Source of the DNA: Arthrobacter sp. zg-Y20
Lineage (GTDB): Bacteria > Actinomycetota > Actinomycetes > Actinomycetales > Micrococcaceae
Direction: 5' to 3'
DNA length: 64,000 nt
Assembly: GCF_030142075.1 (NCBI RefSeq)
Contig: NZ_CP126241.1
Span: forward strand, 868,001 to 932,000
Below are positions 32,215 through 40,407 of the stretch, piece by piece. A model generated the notes under the pieces. The model was not told where the DNA came from. It ran no database searches and saw only the letters and a program-made list of their open reading frames with translations. Position 1 is the stretch's first letter. Every line of letters starts with the position of its first letter. Made by a program: the position numbers and the translations under genes.

Positions 32215-33270
32215 ATGAAAGCACTCGTTTACGAAGGCCCCGGACAGAAGTCCTGGAAGGACGTTCCCGATCCGCAGATCCAGGAGACGCGGGACGCAAT
32301 CGTCAAGATTGATGCCACCACCATCTGCGGCACCGACCTGCACATCCTCAAGGGCGATGTACCGGCCGTGACGCCCGGCCGGATCCTGGGCCATGAAGGG
32401 GTGGGAACGGTTACTGAAATTGGCAGCGGCGTCACCAACTTCAAGGTGGGGGACAAAGTCATCCTCTCCTGCGTGTCCGCTGACGGTTCCTGTTCCTTCT
32501 GCCGCGACGGCCTGTATTCGCACTGCCTGGGCGAGGAAGGCTCCGTCGGGATCGGTTGGATCTTTGGTCACCTAATCGACGGCACCCAGGCCGAATACGT
32601 GCGGGCCCCGTATGCGGACACCTCGCTCTACCACCTGCCGGAGAACGTCTCCCAGGAGCATGGGGTGCTGCTCAGCGACATTTTCCCCACCGGCTTCGAA
32701 ATGGGGGTGCAATACGGGCAGACCAAACCCGGTGATGTGGTGGCTGTGGTGGGGGCCGGGCCGGTGGGCCTGGCGGTCATATCCACTGCCCGGCTCTACG
32801 GGGCGGCCAAGGTCATTGCGGTGGACCTGGACGCCAACCGGGTGGAGCAGGCCCGTAAGTTCGGCGCTACGCACGGGGTCAACTCGGGGGACGCGGACTG
32901 GCGCGAGCAGGTCATGGCCCAAACGGACGGCTGGGGCGTGGACGTTGCCGTGGAGGCCGTGGGTATCCCCACCACGTTCGAGATGTGCACCAACATTGTC
33001 CGGCCCGGCGGGAACGTGGCCAACGTGGGTGTGCACGGGAAACCGGTCAGCCTGGACCTGGAACGGCTGTGGATCGAGAATATCGACATCAGCATGGGCC
33101 TGGTGAACACCAACACCTTGCCTATGCTGCTGAAACTGGTGGCCGAGGGGAAACTGCCGGCTGAGGAATTCATCAGCCACCGGTATCCGCTGCACGACAT
33201 CATGCAGGCGTATGACACCTTCTCCCGGGCTGCGGAGACGGGCGCTCTGAAAGTGATCCTGCAGGCGTAG
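32215..33270 (+). CDS. Zinc-dependent alcohol dehydrogenase (medium chain)
   Basis: 351-residue cytoplasmic MDR enzyme oxidising alcohols or reducing aldehydes with NAD(P). Catalytic zinc ligands are Cys in TTICGTDLH and His-Glu in ILGHEGVG. The structural-zinc lobe CVSADGSCSFCRDGLYSHC has all four Cys. The Rossmann loop is VVGAGPVGLAVISTARLYGA. Closest in feel to the threonine-dehydrogenase/secondary-alcohol branch (CGTDLHILKGDVP). ATG 32215 is a clear start. The next gene is another MDR dehydrogenase after a terminator, so each is its own unit. Confidence 0.92.
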   Translation: MKALVYEGPGQKSWKDVPDPQIQETRDAIVKIDATTICGTDLHILKGDVPAVTPGRILGHEGVGTVTEIGSGVTNFKVGDKVILSCVSADGSCSFCRDGLYSHCLGEEGSVGIGWIFGHLIDGTQAEYVRAPYADTSLYHLPENVSQEHGVLLSDIFPTGFEMGVQYGQTKPGDVVAVVGAGPVGLAVISTARLYGAAKVIAVDLDANRVEQARKFGATHGVNSGDADWREQVMAQTDGWGVDVAVEAVGIPTTFEMCTNIVRPGGNVANVGVHGKPVSLDLERLWIENIDISMGLVNTNTLPMLLKLVAEGKLPAEEFISHRYPLHDIMQAYDTFSRAAETGALKVILQA

Positions 33271-33300
33271 CCGGGCCTTCCACGGAAGCCAGCGGAAAAC

Positions 33301-33345
33301 GGGCGGGCGGTGGCCGGACAGACTACCGCCCGTCCGCCTTTTTGC
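33301..33345 (+). terminator. Terminator of the first alcohol dehydrogenase
   Basis: GGGCGGGCGGT-N13-ACCGCCCGTCC, an 11-bp stem with one G·U, followed by GCC and TTTTT. Confidence 0.8.
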
Positions 33346-33422
33346 GCATTTGTTACGCGGGCAGATAATGGGAACCGCGGCGTGCATCTGCCGCCGCAGT
33401 TTCCGCGTAAAAGAGGTTTTCC

Positions 33423-34451
33423 ATGTCCAACGGCACTTCTACCGGCACCATGATTGCCGGACGTCTCAATGTTGAAACGGGCACTTTCGCCATGCAGGAA
33501 GTTCCGATCCCGGAGCCCGGCCCCGGTTTTGTCCGCATCAAGGTGGGGGCGGCCGGCGTCTGCCTCTCCGACGTCCACCTGATCCAGGGCCTGCTGCGTC
33601 CGCAGTTCCTCAAGGGCAGCGAAGTGACGCTCGGGCATGAGGTGGCCGGCACGGTGGACCTGCCCGGTGCGGGCGTCACGTCCGTGGCGCCTGGTGACCG
33701 CGTAGTGGTTCAGGCCGGCTACGAATATAACGGCGTCACGCTCACCATGGGCGTGGATTACGACGGCGGCTGGGCCGAGTACCTGGTTGTTCCCGCCGGC
33801 GTGCTGGTTCCGCTGGGCGATGACATCCCCTTCGACCAGGCCTCGATCATTCCCGATGCCGTCTCCACCCCCTGGGGCGCCATTGCCTCCACGGCAGATG
33901 TCCGCGCCGGTGAAGCCGTGGGTGTGTGGGGCATCGGCGGGCTCGGCGCCCACGGCGTCCAGTTGCTGCGCCTGGTTGGCGCGGCGCCCATCATTGCCGT
34001 TGATCCCCTTCCCGAGGCCCGGGAACGCGCCCTGGAATTCGGTGCGGACATCGCCCTGGACCCCATGGCGGAAGACTTCGCCGAGTCCATGAAGGCCGCC
34101 ACGGGCGGCAAGGGCCTGGATGTAGCCCTGGACTTCGCCGGCGTGGATGCCGTGCGCGCCCAGGCCATCAACTGCCTGGGCCGGGACGGACGCCTGGTGC
34201 TGGTGGGCCTGTCCGGCAAGCCGATGACCATCAATGACAGCACCGGGTTCTCCTATGCCCGCAAGCAGGTCCGCGGCCATTACGGCTCCGAGGCGCACCA
34301 CGTCCCGCAGCTGGTGTCCCTGGCCCGCCTTGGCCGGCTGGACTTTGCCAAGTCCGTCAGCGGCCGCATTCCGCTGGCCGACGCCGAGAAGGCCGTTCAG
34401 GCCCTCGACGCCAAGGAAGGCAACCCGATCCGCCTGGTGCTGATCCCGTAG
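33423..34451 (+). CDS. Zinc-binding MDR alcohol dehydrogenase without the structural-zinc Cys lobe
   Basis: 342-residue medium-chain dehydrogenase. Catalytic site residues are present: Cys in AAGVCLSDVHLI and His-Glu in TLGHEVAG. The cofactor loop is VWGIGGLGAHGVQLLRLVGA. Where the structural zinc lobe should be, the sequence is VVQAGYEYNGVTLTMGVDYDGGWAEY, with no Cys, so only the catalytic metal is expected. The other ADH in this window keeps its four Cys. Substrate unknown. Start ATG 33423, with AGAGG about 6 nt upstream. A near-perfect palindromic terminator follows. Confidence 0.9.
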   Translation: MSNGTSTGTMIAGRLNVETGTFAMQEVPIPEPGPGFVRIKVGAAGVCLSDVHLIQGLLRPQFLKGSEVTLGHEVAGTVDLPGAGVTSVAPGDRVVVQAGYEYNGVTLTMGVDYDGGWAEYLVVPAGVLVPLGDDIPFDQASIIPDAVSTPWGAIASTADVRAGEAVGVWGIGGLGAHGVQLLRLVGAAPIIAVDPLPEARERALEFGADIALDPMAEDFAESMKAATGGKGLDVALDFAGVDAVRAQAINCLGRDGRLVLVGLSGKPMTINDSTGFSYARKQVRGHYGSEAHHVPQLVSLARLGRLDFAKSVSGRIPLADAEKAVQALDAKEGNPIRLVLIP

Positions 34452-34464
34452 CCGTTCTTTAAAG

Positions 34465-34502
34465 AAGGAAGCCTCCCGCCGGTACCGGCGGGAGGCTTCC
34501 TT
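34465..34502. terminator. Bidirectional terminator between convergent genes
   Basis: AAGGAAGCCTCCCGCCG-GTAC-CGGCGGGAGGCTTCCTT, a perfect 38-nt palindrome with 17-bp stem. It ends the ADH (plus) and probably the NADP oxidoreductase (minus) transcripts. Confidence 0.88.
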
Positions 34503-34554
34503 GTTATCCGGGCCGGGCTGGCCGGCAGGGGGTGCCGGGGCGCGTCCGTCTGTG

Positions 34555-35232
34555 TTAGGGCATATCCGCGTAGCGGACGGCCTCGGCCAGCGCCTTTTCC
34601 AAGCCCGGGACGTCCAGCGCCGCAACGTAGGCCGGGGTGTCCCGCTGCCAGCGCCAGCCTTCGGACAGCGGGCCGGCGTTGACGACGTCGAAACCGAACT
34701 CGTTGATCAGCGAGGTGACCAGCTTCTTGGACTGGGCGTCGTTGCCGGCAATGGGCAGCGCGCGGCGGTTGGGCGTTCCGGGCAACGTCCCCTGGCTGGT
34801 GAGGTGGTCCGCAGTGATGTTGTTGAAGGCCTTGACCACGTGTGAATCGGGCAGGTGGTTCTGCAGCAGCTCACTGGTGGTGGTGGACTCGTTGTCCAGC
34901 TCGGCGATGTTCCCGTCCCGCTGCGGGTAGTAGTTCATGGTGTCGATAACCGTCTTGCCGCGCAGCTCCTCCACGGGCACGTCCGGGTAGCTCTTCAGCG
35001 GGATGGTGACCACCACAAGTTCGCCCGCGGCAGCGGCTTCGGCCGGCGTGGCCGCGCGGGCATGGTCACCCAGTTCCATAAGGAGCGGTTGCAGCTTTTC
35101 GGGGCCGCTCGCGTTGCTCAGGACGACGTCGTAACCCTGCTTGACCGCCAAGCGCGCCAACTGCGAACCGATGTTCCCGCTGCCGATGAAGCCGATGGTC
35201 CGAATCCGAGGGGTGCTCTCCAATGTGCTCAT
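34555..35232 (-). CDS. F420-dependent NADP reductase-like NAD(P)-binding protein
   Basis: 225-residue Rossmann protein of the NADP oxidoreductase, coenzyme F420-dependent family. RTIGFIGSGNIGSQLARLAVKQGYDVVLSNAS is the nucleotide-binding unit. VVVTIPLKSYPDVPVEELRGKTVIDTMNYYPQRDG, SHVVKAFNNI and LPIAGNDAQSKKLVTSLINEFGFDVVNAGPL follow the family pattern. The substrate could be F420 or another hydride carrier. ATG 35232 is preferred to an upstream frame. A second, shorter relative lies at 36890-37498 on the same strand. Confidence 0.86.
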   Translation of the reverse strand: MSTLESTPRIRTIGFIGSGNIGSQLARLAVKQGYDVVLSNASGPEKLQPLLMELGDHARAATPAEAAAAGELVVVTIPLKSYPDVPVEELRGKTVIDTMNYYPQRDGNIAELDNESTTTSELLQNHLPDSHVVKAFNNITADHLTSQGTLPGTPNRRALPIAGNDAQSKKLVTSLINEFGFDVVNAGPLSEGWRWQRDTPAYVAALDVPGLEKALAEAVRYADMP

Positions 35233-35301
35233 GAACACTTCAACGGCCGGATCCGCGAAATATTCCAAGGCAGCGGGGGAGGGCGGCCTGCCCGGGCCGG
35301 A

Positions 35302-36024
35302 TCACAGCCGGCGCAGGTACCGTTCCGGGGCGTCCAGGAAACTCTTCCAGCCACTGACCAGGTCCAGGTCCTCCCAGTCCTTCTCCCGGTATCCCCACGG
35401 CCCCAGCTCCAGGATCCGGGCGCCCGGAAGTGCCGCGAGCACAGGCGAGTGGGTTGAGAGCAGCACTTGGGAGCGTCCATCGGCAACCAGGTCCTTGAGG
35501 ATGCCCAGCAGGGCCAGGCATCCAGAGAAGGAGAGCGCAGACTCGGGCTCGTCGAGAATCCACAAGCCGGGACCCCGGAACCGGTCCACGGCCAGTGAGA
35601 GGAATGATTCCCCGTGGGAGAGGGAATGGAACTCAACGTCTGCCTGCGATGTGGAGGGATTCTGCTCCAGATAGGTGAAAAGGCCGTGCATGGTTTCGGC
35701 CCGCAGGAAATAACCGCGTTTGGTGCCGCCGGGGTTGCGCACCAGCTGCAGATGCCCGCTGAGGGCGGACTCCGTGGGCCTGGTGGTGTGCATGGCACCG
35801 GTAGACCCGCCTTCCGGGGACAGGCCGTAGGCCAGGGCAATGGCTTCAACCAGCGTGGATTTCCCGCTGCCGTTGTCACCGACCAGCACGGTGGCCGCGG
35901 CCAGGTCCAATCCCGACTGCAGCAACTGGGCCACCGGCGGCAGCGTGGCCGGCCAGGTCTTCCGGTCCAGTGGCTCCAACGGATGTTCCCGGACCTGCCG
36001 GATGGGATAGCGGTCGCTGAGCAT
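35302..36024 (-). CDS. AAA family ATPase (AAA_21/ABC-ATPase-like)
   Basis: 240-residue stand-alone P-loop ATPase. Walker A is VGDNGSGKSTLVEAIALAYGL; SLSHGESFLSLAV is the ABC-type signature; Walker B is LWILDEPESAL and STHSPVL the switch. RecF/SMC-like local proteins of this kind often partner with nucleases or transporters, but none is adjacent. TTG 36030 and ATG 36024 are both possible; ATG is chosen. It is divergent from the next membrane protein with 57 nt between. Confidence 0.84.
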   Translation of the reverse strand: MLSDRYPIRQVREHPLEPLDRKTWPATLPPVAQLLQSGLDLAAATVLVGDNGSGKSTLVEAIALAYGLSPEGGSTGAMHTTRPTESALSGHLQLVRNPGGTKRGYFLRAETMHGLFTYLEQNPSTSQADVEFHSLSHGESFLSLAVDRFRGPGLWILDEPESALSFSGCLALLGILKDLVADGRSQVLLSTHSPVLAALPGARILELGPWGYREKDWEDLDLVSGWKSFLDAPERYLRRL

Positions 36025-36081
36025 ATCCAAATTCTGCCACTACGCTTGCCCGCTCCCGCTGCGTTCCTTACTTTGCCCCTC

Positions 36082-36900
36082 ATGTCTTGGAGATGGAAAC
36101 AGGGATGGCTGGTGCCCGCGGTGCTGGTTGCCGCTGCGGTGGTTGGTTACCTTGTGGGCCTGCTCATCCGCCAGTGGGACGCGGACGGCAGTCCGTGGAC
36201 GGTAGCTGGACAAGTGACTGCCGCAGCCTTGGTAGCCATTGCGGCCGTCCGGAGAAACACCCGCCAGGTCCAGTTACTGAAAGCTGATCCGCAGGGGTAT
36301 GTGCAGGACCGCCGGCTTGCGGAGGACAACCGGTTGCTGCCGGGATGGCTGTTGGCCGGCAACCTCCTGATCGCGGGGATGTTTGCAGCTGTGCTCCTCC
36401 TGAAACCCAAACAGGGGGACGGATACGCGCTTGAGGGCATTTTACTGCTGGCCGAAGTGGTGCTCTGGGGTGTCCTCCTCTGGTGCTGGCTGGCCGTACG
36501 GCGGCAGGTGGAAAGCAGGGGCCGCCACAGCACTGCGGCCGGCCGCGGCCGGGTGGCCCGGAGCCGGGTGCTGCTGGACCGGCCGTACTCCGAAGCCCGC
36601 CAGCTTCTGGAGCTGGCGCTCGCCGACCACCGCGTGTACCGGCTGCTGGCCGAAACCGGCCGGACCCTTTGGTTGGGGACCGGGCAGAAGAACACGATCA
36701 CGCTGGTCCTGCAGGTGGAGCTGGTTTCCACTGGGCAGGGGACCGAACTGCACGCGGTGTCCTTTCCCCTGGACCGGTTCGCCAACAACGCGGCCGGGCG
36801 AGGGGGACATGCGCTGGTGGTGCTGCTGGACGCCGTGGCGGACCGCGCAGCGGCGTTACCCGGCCCGCCCGTCCGCCATTCGCCGCCGGCTACCGGGTGA
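36082..36900 (+). CDS. Hypothetical membrane protein
   Basis: 272 residues. About four hydrophobic helices (near 10-28, 40-55, 90-110 and 120-140), the first carrying LVPAVLVAAAVVGYLVGLLIRQW, are followed by a soluble C-terminal domain of about 130 residues with YSEARQLLELALADHRVYRLLAETGRTLWLG and TITLVLQVELVSTGQGTELHAVSFPL. No family recognised. ATG 36082 is preceded at 7 nt by TACTTT (36069-36074), suggesting a leaderless transcript. Its last 11 nt overlap the convergent NADP oxidoreductase gene. Confidence 0.7.
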   Translation: MSWRWKQGWLVPAVLVAAAVVGYLVGLLIRQWDADGSPWTVAGQVTAAALVAIAAVRRNTRQVQLLKADPQGYVQDRRLAEDNRLLPGWLLAGNLLIAGMFAAVLLLKPKQGDGYALEGILLLAEVVLWGVLLWCWLAVRRQVESRGRHSTAAGRGRVARSRVLLDRPYSEARQLLELALADHRVYRLLAETGRTLWLGTGQKNTITLVLQVELVSTGQGTELHAVSFPLDRFANNAAGRGGHALVVLLDAVADRAAALPGPPVRHSPPATG

Positions 36901-37498
36901 CCGCGATGTTGAATGCCGGGCTGCGGAAGGTGCCCATCAGCGCTGCGAAGAGCAGGAAATAGTGTTCGACGGCGCGTGCGGTGGCAATTCCGCCCAGATC
37001 CACCTGGCGTTCGGGTTCCCAGCCGAGGTCGGCCAGCAGCCGGGAAACCAGTGCCTTCGACTCCGGATCGTCCCCGGACAGGAAAATACTGGTCGGCGCG
37101 GACAGCCGTGCCGGGTCAACGCCGATGGGCCCGCCAACGGTGTTGAGGGTTTTGACCACCTTCGTTTCCGGCAAGGCCTTCTGGAGGCGCTCCCCTAGGC
37201 TCGAATCTGGGTAAATGAGTTCCATCTGCTCATTCACGGCGTTGCCAATGTCGATCAGAACCCGCCCGGAGAGGGGCTCGCGCAGGGAGGGCAGGATATC
37301 CATCGAGTGGGCCGCGGCCAGGGCGCTGAGGATAACGTCGCCGTCGCGGGCCGCTTCGGTGTACCCGGTTGCCGGACCGGGCAGGTCCACCTGCTGGTCC
37401 GGGTTACGGGAACCGAAAACCACATCATGTCCTGCCTTGGAGAAAGCTTCTCCGAGGGTGCGGCCCATATGTCCGGTGCCGAGAATTGAGATACGCAT
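36890..37498 (-). CDS. NADPH-dependent F420 reductase-like protein
   Basis: 202-residue Rossmann protein. MRISILGTGHMGRTLGEAFSKAGHDVVFGSRNPD is the nucleotide-binding start, then VILSALAAAHSMDILPSLREPLSGRVLIDIGNAV, TKVVKTLNTVGG and IFLSGDDPESKALVSRLLADLGWEPERQVDLGGIATARAVEHYFLLFAAL. It is divergent from a MarR regulator over 107 nt that hold two TTCRAATTTGAA palindromes, so its expression is probably controlled by that MarR protein. The start ATG 37498 has GGAGTG just upstream. It probably acts as an NADPH-linked reductase. Confidence 0.88.
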   Translation of the reverse strand: MRISILGTGHMGRTLGEAFSKAGHDVVFGSRNPDQQVDLPGPATGYTEAARDGDVILSALAAAHSMDILPSLREPLSGRVLIDIGNAVNEQMELIYPDSSLGERLQKALPETKVVKTLNTVGGPIGVDPARLSAPTSIFLSGDDPESKALVSRLLADLGWEPERQVDLGGIATARAVEHYFLLFAALMGTFRSPAFNIAVTR

Positions 37499-37537
37499 TG
37501 GAGTGTCCTGTCCAGCGGCGGGTACCGCCTGCTAATA

Positions 37538-37549
37538 TTCGAATTTGAA
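37538..37549. promoter_or_regulatory. Candidate MarR operator site 1
   Basis: TTCGAATTTGAA, one base from the perfect palindrome TTCAAATTTGAA. It lies near the TATTAG hexamer (minus strand, 37537-37532) likely to serve the NADP oxidoreductase gene. Centre-to-centre distance to site 2 is 37 bp. Confidence 0.6.
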
Positions 37550-37571
37550 CTAACACGGGAAACATAACATG

Positions 37572-37589
37572 TTGTTCAAATTTGAACAA
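37572..37589. promoter_or_regulatory. Candidate MarR operator site 2 (perfect 18-bp palindrome)
   Basis: TTGTTCAAATTTGAACAA is a perfect palindrome. It lies 16 nt before the MarR start at 37606 and downstream of a TAACAT hexamer, so binding would block the marR transcript. AT-rich palindromes of this length are the usual MarR target. Confidence 0.72.
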
Positions 37590-37605
37590 TAGCCGGGGGA
37601 ACTTT

Positions 37606-38040
37606 TTGACCACTCCACTCAACGAGGATGAACTTGCCGCCTACTTTGTGCTCCGTGCCGCAGGGGACCGCCTGCAGCGGGCCGTCACGCAGCAGCTCCG
37701 GACGCACGGACTGACCGAAGTCCAGTTCTCAATCCTCGCCCAGCTCAGCTCCGCGCCGGATGGAGTGGGCATGAGCGAACTCGCCGGGGCCCTGGTGGTC
37801 ACCAAAAGCGGTTTGAGCTATCAGGCAGGCCAGCTCGAAGGCAAGGGGCTGGTGGCCAGGACCTCCGACGCTGCGGATGAGCGTGCCATCCGCTTGACCC
37901 TCACTCCTGCTGGCCTGGAACTGATTGGACGGGTCCTCCCGGATCACGTGGCCCTGGTCCGGGACCTGTTCATCGACCGCTTGGATTCCGCCGAGCTGGC
38001 GACCGTGCGTGCCTCGCTGGCCAAGGTGGCTCGGGGCTGA
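37606..38040 (+). CDS. MarR-family transcriptional regulator
   Basis: 144-residue dimeric winged-helix repressor. The HTH runs through LTEVQFSILAQLSSAPDGVGMSELAGALVVTKSGLSYQAGQLEGKGLVARTS and the wing DERAIRLTLTPAGLELIGRV. TTG 37606 (MTTPLNEDELAAYF) follows GGGGGAAC and is preferred; TTG 37582 would lie inside the operator palindrome. It is divergent from the F420-type oxidoreductase, the likely target. Effector unknown; family members respond to phenolics or oxidants. Confidence 0.9.
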   Translation: MTTPLNEDELAAYFVLRAAGDRLQRAVTQQLRTHGLTEVQFSILAQLSSAPDGVGMSELAGALVVTKSGLSYQAGQLEGKGLVARTSDAADERAIRLTLTPAGLELIGRVLPDHVALVRDLFIDRLDSAELATVRASLAKVARG

Positions 38041-38050
38041 CGCCGGCCGG

Positions 38051-38593
38051 TTAGCTAACCGCTGCCCCGTTGCTGTGGTCGGCGGCAGGGGGAAGAGGCA
38101 TCTTCTTTATTCGCCAAAGACTGATGCCCATCATGACGGCGCCTATCCCCACGAAGCCGCCGCCTACCGCGTAGCCGTCCAGCATTTTGGCATCCCAGCC
38201 GAGGATCACTGCCTTCGCAGGGTCTTCGGGATCGTAATAGACGGTTTGCTTGGAATCCTCGAGTGTAGGTTCGAAGCCGGGGGTTTTCATCCGGTGGGAA
38301 CCTTCCACGGTCCATTCCCCGCCCTTGGCTGTATAGGTCACCGTCACGTGTTCATGCCGACCGTTTTTGCTGCGGCTCTCCCTGATATCGGTGACAGTTC
38401 CTTGCGCCTTCGTGCCGGTGTCGATCAAGTGCTGGTCGGTATAACCGTCGACGAGACTGCTGATACCCAGGGGCGTCCCCACCAGCACAAACAGGAAGCC
38501 CGCGACGAGGAGCCCGGCAGGGTTGTATTGCCGTTTTCGCCGGCCGTCCGCCGTAGTAGGCAGTGAGTGTTTGCCGGCACCATTTTCTGTCAT
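38051..38593 (-). CDS. DUF3592 domain-containing membrane protein
   Basis: 180 residues. The first helix is GLLVAGFLFVLVGTPLGISSL, followed by an extracytoplasmic domain: TGTKAQGTVTDIRESRSKNGRHEHVTVTYTAKGGEWTVEGSHRM and SKQTVYYDPEDPAKAVILGWD, the DUF3592 hallmark. A second helix, GGGFVGIGAVMMGISLW, comes next, then a basic tail. Function unknown. ATG 38593 is preceded by a run of eleven G's (38609-38599 on this strand) 5 nt away, which acts as the Shine-Dalgarno and is slippage-prone. Confidence 0.8.
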   Translation of the reverse strand: MTENGAGKHSLPTTADGRRKRQYNPAGLLVAGFLFVLVGTPLGISSLVDGYTDQHLIDTGTKAQGTVTDIRESRSKNGRHEHVTVTYTAKGGEWTVEGSHRMKTPGFEPTLEDSKQTVYYDPEDPAKAVILGWDAKMLDGYAVGGGFVGIGAVMMGISLWRIKKMPLPPAADHSNGAAVS

Positions 38594-38715
38594 CTGTTCC
38601 CCCCCCCCCAAATTTGATGACACTAACGTACCGCCAACTCGGCGGTGATCCTGGCAAAGGCGGGGGTCACACCGCTACCGCCGGGCCGGTGCGCGGCGGG
38701 TGCCGTGAAAACGGA

Positions 38716-39291
38716 CTACTTTTTGCCGGCGTGATCCTTGGCTGCCTTGCCTGCCTTGGCCACGGCCTTGGCGGTCACGCCCGCCTTGGCAGCCTTTTTC
38801 GCAGCCTTCGCGGCCTTGCCGGCGCCCTGGGCTCCGGCAATCACGGCGGCCCCCTTTACCGGAGTGGGAACCTTGACGGTCTTGACCTTGGGCTTCTTGC
38901 GGTCCAGGACCAGGGCTGCGGCAATGCCGGCCATCCAGATGTCCTTGGCCAAGGCCGTTCCGTCGGCTGTGGGACGGATGCCGTCCTCTCCCGTCATTCC
39001 GGGGGTCTTGAGGTACATCCGGACCATGCCGCCGGAGAATGCGCCCAGGACCAAGCCGGCCAGTCGGCTGGGGACAAACGGGAGGAGGAGGGTGAGTCCC
39101 ACGCAGATCTCGGCGTTGCTCAGCAGCTTGCCGAACTTCACCGGCTCCATGTCCTCCACTTGCGGAAAGGCGTTGGCCGCCATGTGCTGCAGTCCTGCAG
39201 CGCTTTCGGCGTCCAGCCCGCGTTTGCTCAGGCCGGAATTAAGGATGTACGCGCCGGTGACGAGCCGCAGGGGAATATGGCTGAGTTTCAT
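38716..39291 (-). CDS. DoxX-like membrane protein with a Lys/Ala-rich tail
   Basis: 191 residues. Residues 1-130 form a four-helix DoxX/quinol-oxidase-subunit-like membrane unit (SHIPLRLVTGAYILNSGLSKRG, ICVGLTLLLPFVPSRLAGLVLGAFSGGMVRMY, DIWMAGIAAALVLD). Residues about 132-191 are a basic histone-H1-like tail with repeated KAAKAAKKAAKAG and KAGKAAKDHAGKK. Such tails bind nucleic acid or acidic polymers. The tail's length and charge are unusual for DoxX proteins. ATG 39291 is the clear start. Role in respiration or sulfur chemistry is only a family guess. Confidence 0.8.
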   Translation of the reverse strand: MKLSHIPLRLVTGAYILNSGLSKRGLDAESAAGLQHMAANAFPQVEDMEPVKFGKLLSNAEICVGLTLLLPFVPSRLAGLVLGAFSGGMVRMYLKTPGMTGEDGIRPTADGTALAKDIWMAGIAAALVLDRKKPKVKTVKVPTPVKGAAVIAGAQGAGKAAKAAKKAAKAGVTAKAVAKAGKAAKDHAGKK

Positions 39292-39449
39292 GGGAGTCCC
39301 TTCACAGAACGATCACAGAACGGTGCAAACCTGCATCGAGCCTACGGCCGCCTCCGTCCGGGCGCCAGAGCAGCCGGGCGAAGAACAACCAACTCGGCCC
39401 GGAGTAAAAGGACGCGAAACACGCCCGAGGTGCTTACCCCCCGGTCGCC

Positions 39450-40403
39450 ATGTCTGCTTTTATGGAGGAGATACGCCGCAGCAAGCTGCCGACACAGAAG
39501 GTTCTGATGGATTTCCTCCGGGCTGAGCATCCCCGCCCCCGCCATTTCATCCTCCATCTCAGTGACACGCATCTGCTGGCCGGGGAGCGCCGGCTCTACG
39601 GAGCCGTGGACAGCCTCACCAATCTGAAAAGGCTCTTTGCACGGCTTGAGGAAAGCGGCCAGCAGCCCGAAGCAATCGTTTTCACCGGAGACCTGGCCGA
39701 CCGAGGCGAGGCGGGAGCCTATGCCCGGCTGCGCGACGTCGTCGTCCCGGCTGCCGAACGCATGGGTGCCCGGGTCATTTGGGCCATGGGCAACCACGAT
39801 GACCGGGCGGCCTTCCGGCAGGTTCTGTTGAACGGAGCCCCGGAGATGACCCCGGTGGATCAGGTGCACCACCTGGACGGACTGCGGGTCATCACCCTGG
39901 ACACTTCCGTGCCCGGCTACCACCACGGGGAGCTGACGGCGGAGCAACTGGCCTGGCTGCGCCGGGAACTGCATACCCCCGCGCCGGACGGCACCATTTT
40001 GGCCATGCACCACCCACCGGTGCCCAGCGTGCAGGACCTGTCCGTGCTGGTGGAGCTGCGCAACCAGCAGGAGCTGGCCGCGGTAATCGCCGGCAGCGAC
40101 GTACGCGCCGTGATCGCAGGACACCTGCACTACTCGACCTTCAGCACCTTCGCCGGGATCCCGGTGTCCGTGGCTTCGGCCACCTGTTACGCGCAGGACC
40201 TGGTGACGCCGGGAACTCGCGGCCAGGATGCCGGGCAGTCTTTCAACATGGTGCACCTGTACGAGGACTCGGTGGTCCATTCCGTGGTGCCGCTGGAGCA
40301 GGCCGGCACGGTGGGGGAGCAGGTGGGCCCGCAGGAGACGGCGGACCGGCTGGCGGCCGCCGGCGTACGGATCCCGGACGCCCGCACGCTGGCTTCGGCG
40401 TAG
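39450..40403 (+). CDS. Metallophosphoesterase (CpdA/Icc-like phosphodiesterase)
   Basis: 317-residue dinuclear metal phosphoesterase. All motifs are present: [29 protein letters not shown] and AGHLHY. This matches class III 3',5'-cyclic nucleotide phosphodiesterases (CpdA), though glycerophosphodiesterases share the fold. It is cytoplasmic. ATG 39450 is used; ATG 39462 is an alternative. It ends 4 nt before the stop of the convergent flavin-binding gene. Confidence 0.88.
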   Translation: MSAFMEEIRRSKLPTQKVLMDFLRAEHPRPRHFILHLSDTHLLAGERRLYGAVDSLTNLKRLFARLEESGQQPEAIVFTGDLADRGEAGAYARLRDVVVPAAERMGARVIWAMGNHDDRAAFRQVLLNGAPEMTPVDQVHHLDGLRVITLDTSVPGYHHGELTAEQLAWLRRELHTPAPDGTILAMHHPPVPSVQDLSVLVELRNQQELAAVIAGSDVRAVIAGHLHYSTFSTFAGIPVSVASATCYAQDLVTPGTRGQDAGQSFNMVHLYEDSVVHSVVPLEQAGTVGEQVGPQETADRLAAAGVRIPDARTLASA

Positions 40404-40407
40404 GGGA

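Noticed and set aside
39450-40403. Calcineurin-type phosphatase as a kinase partner of the Ser/Thr kinase
   Set aside because: It is 8 kb away, unlinked, and has CpdA-like motifs rather than PP2C or protein-phosphatase features.
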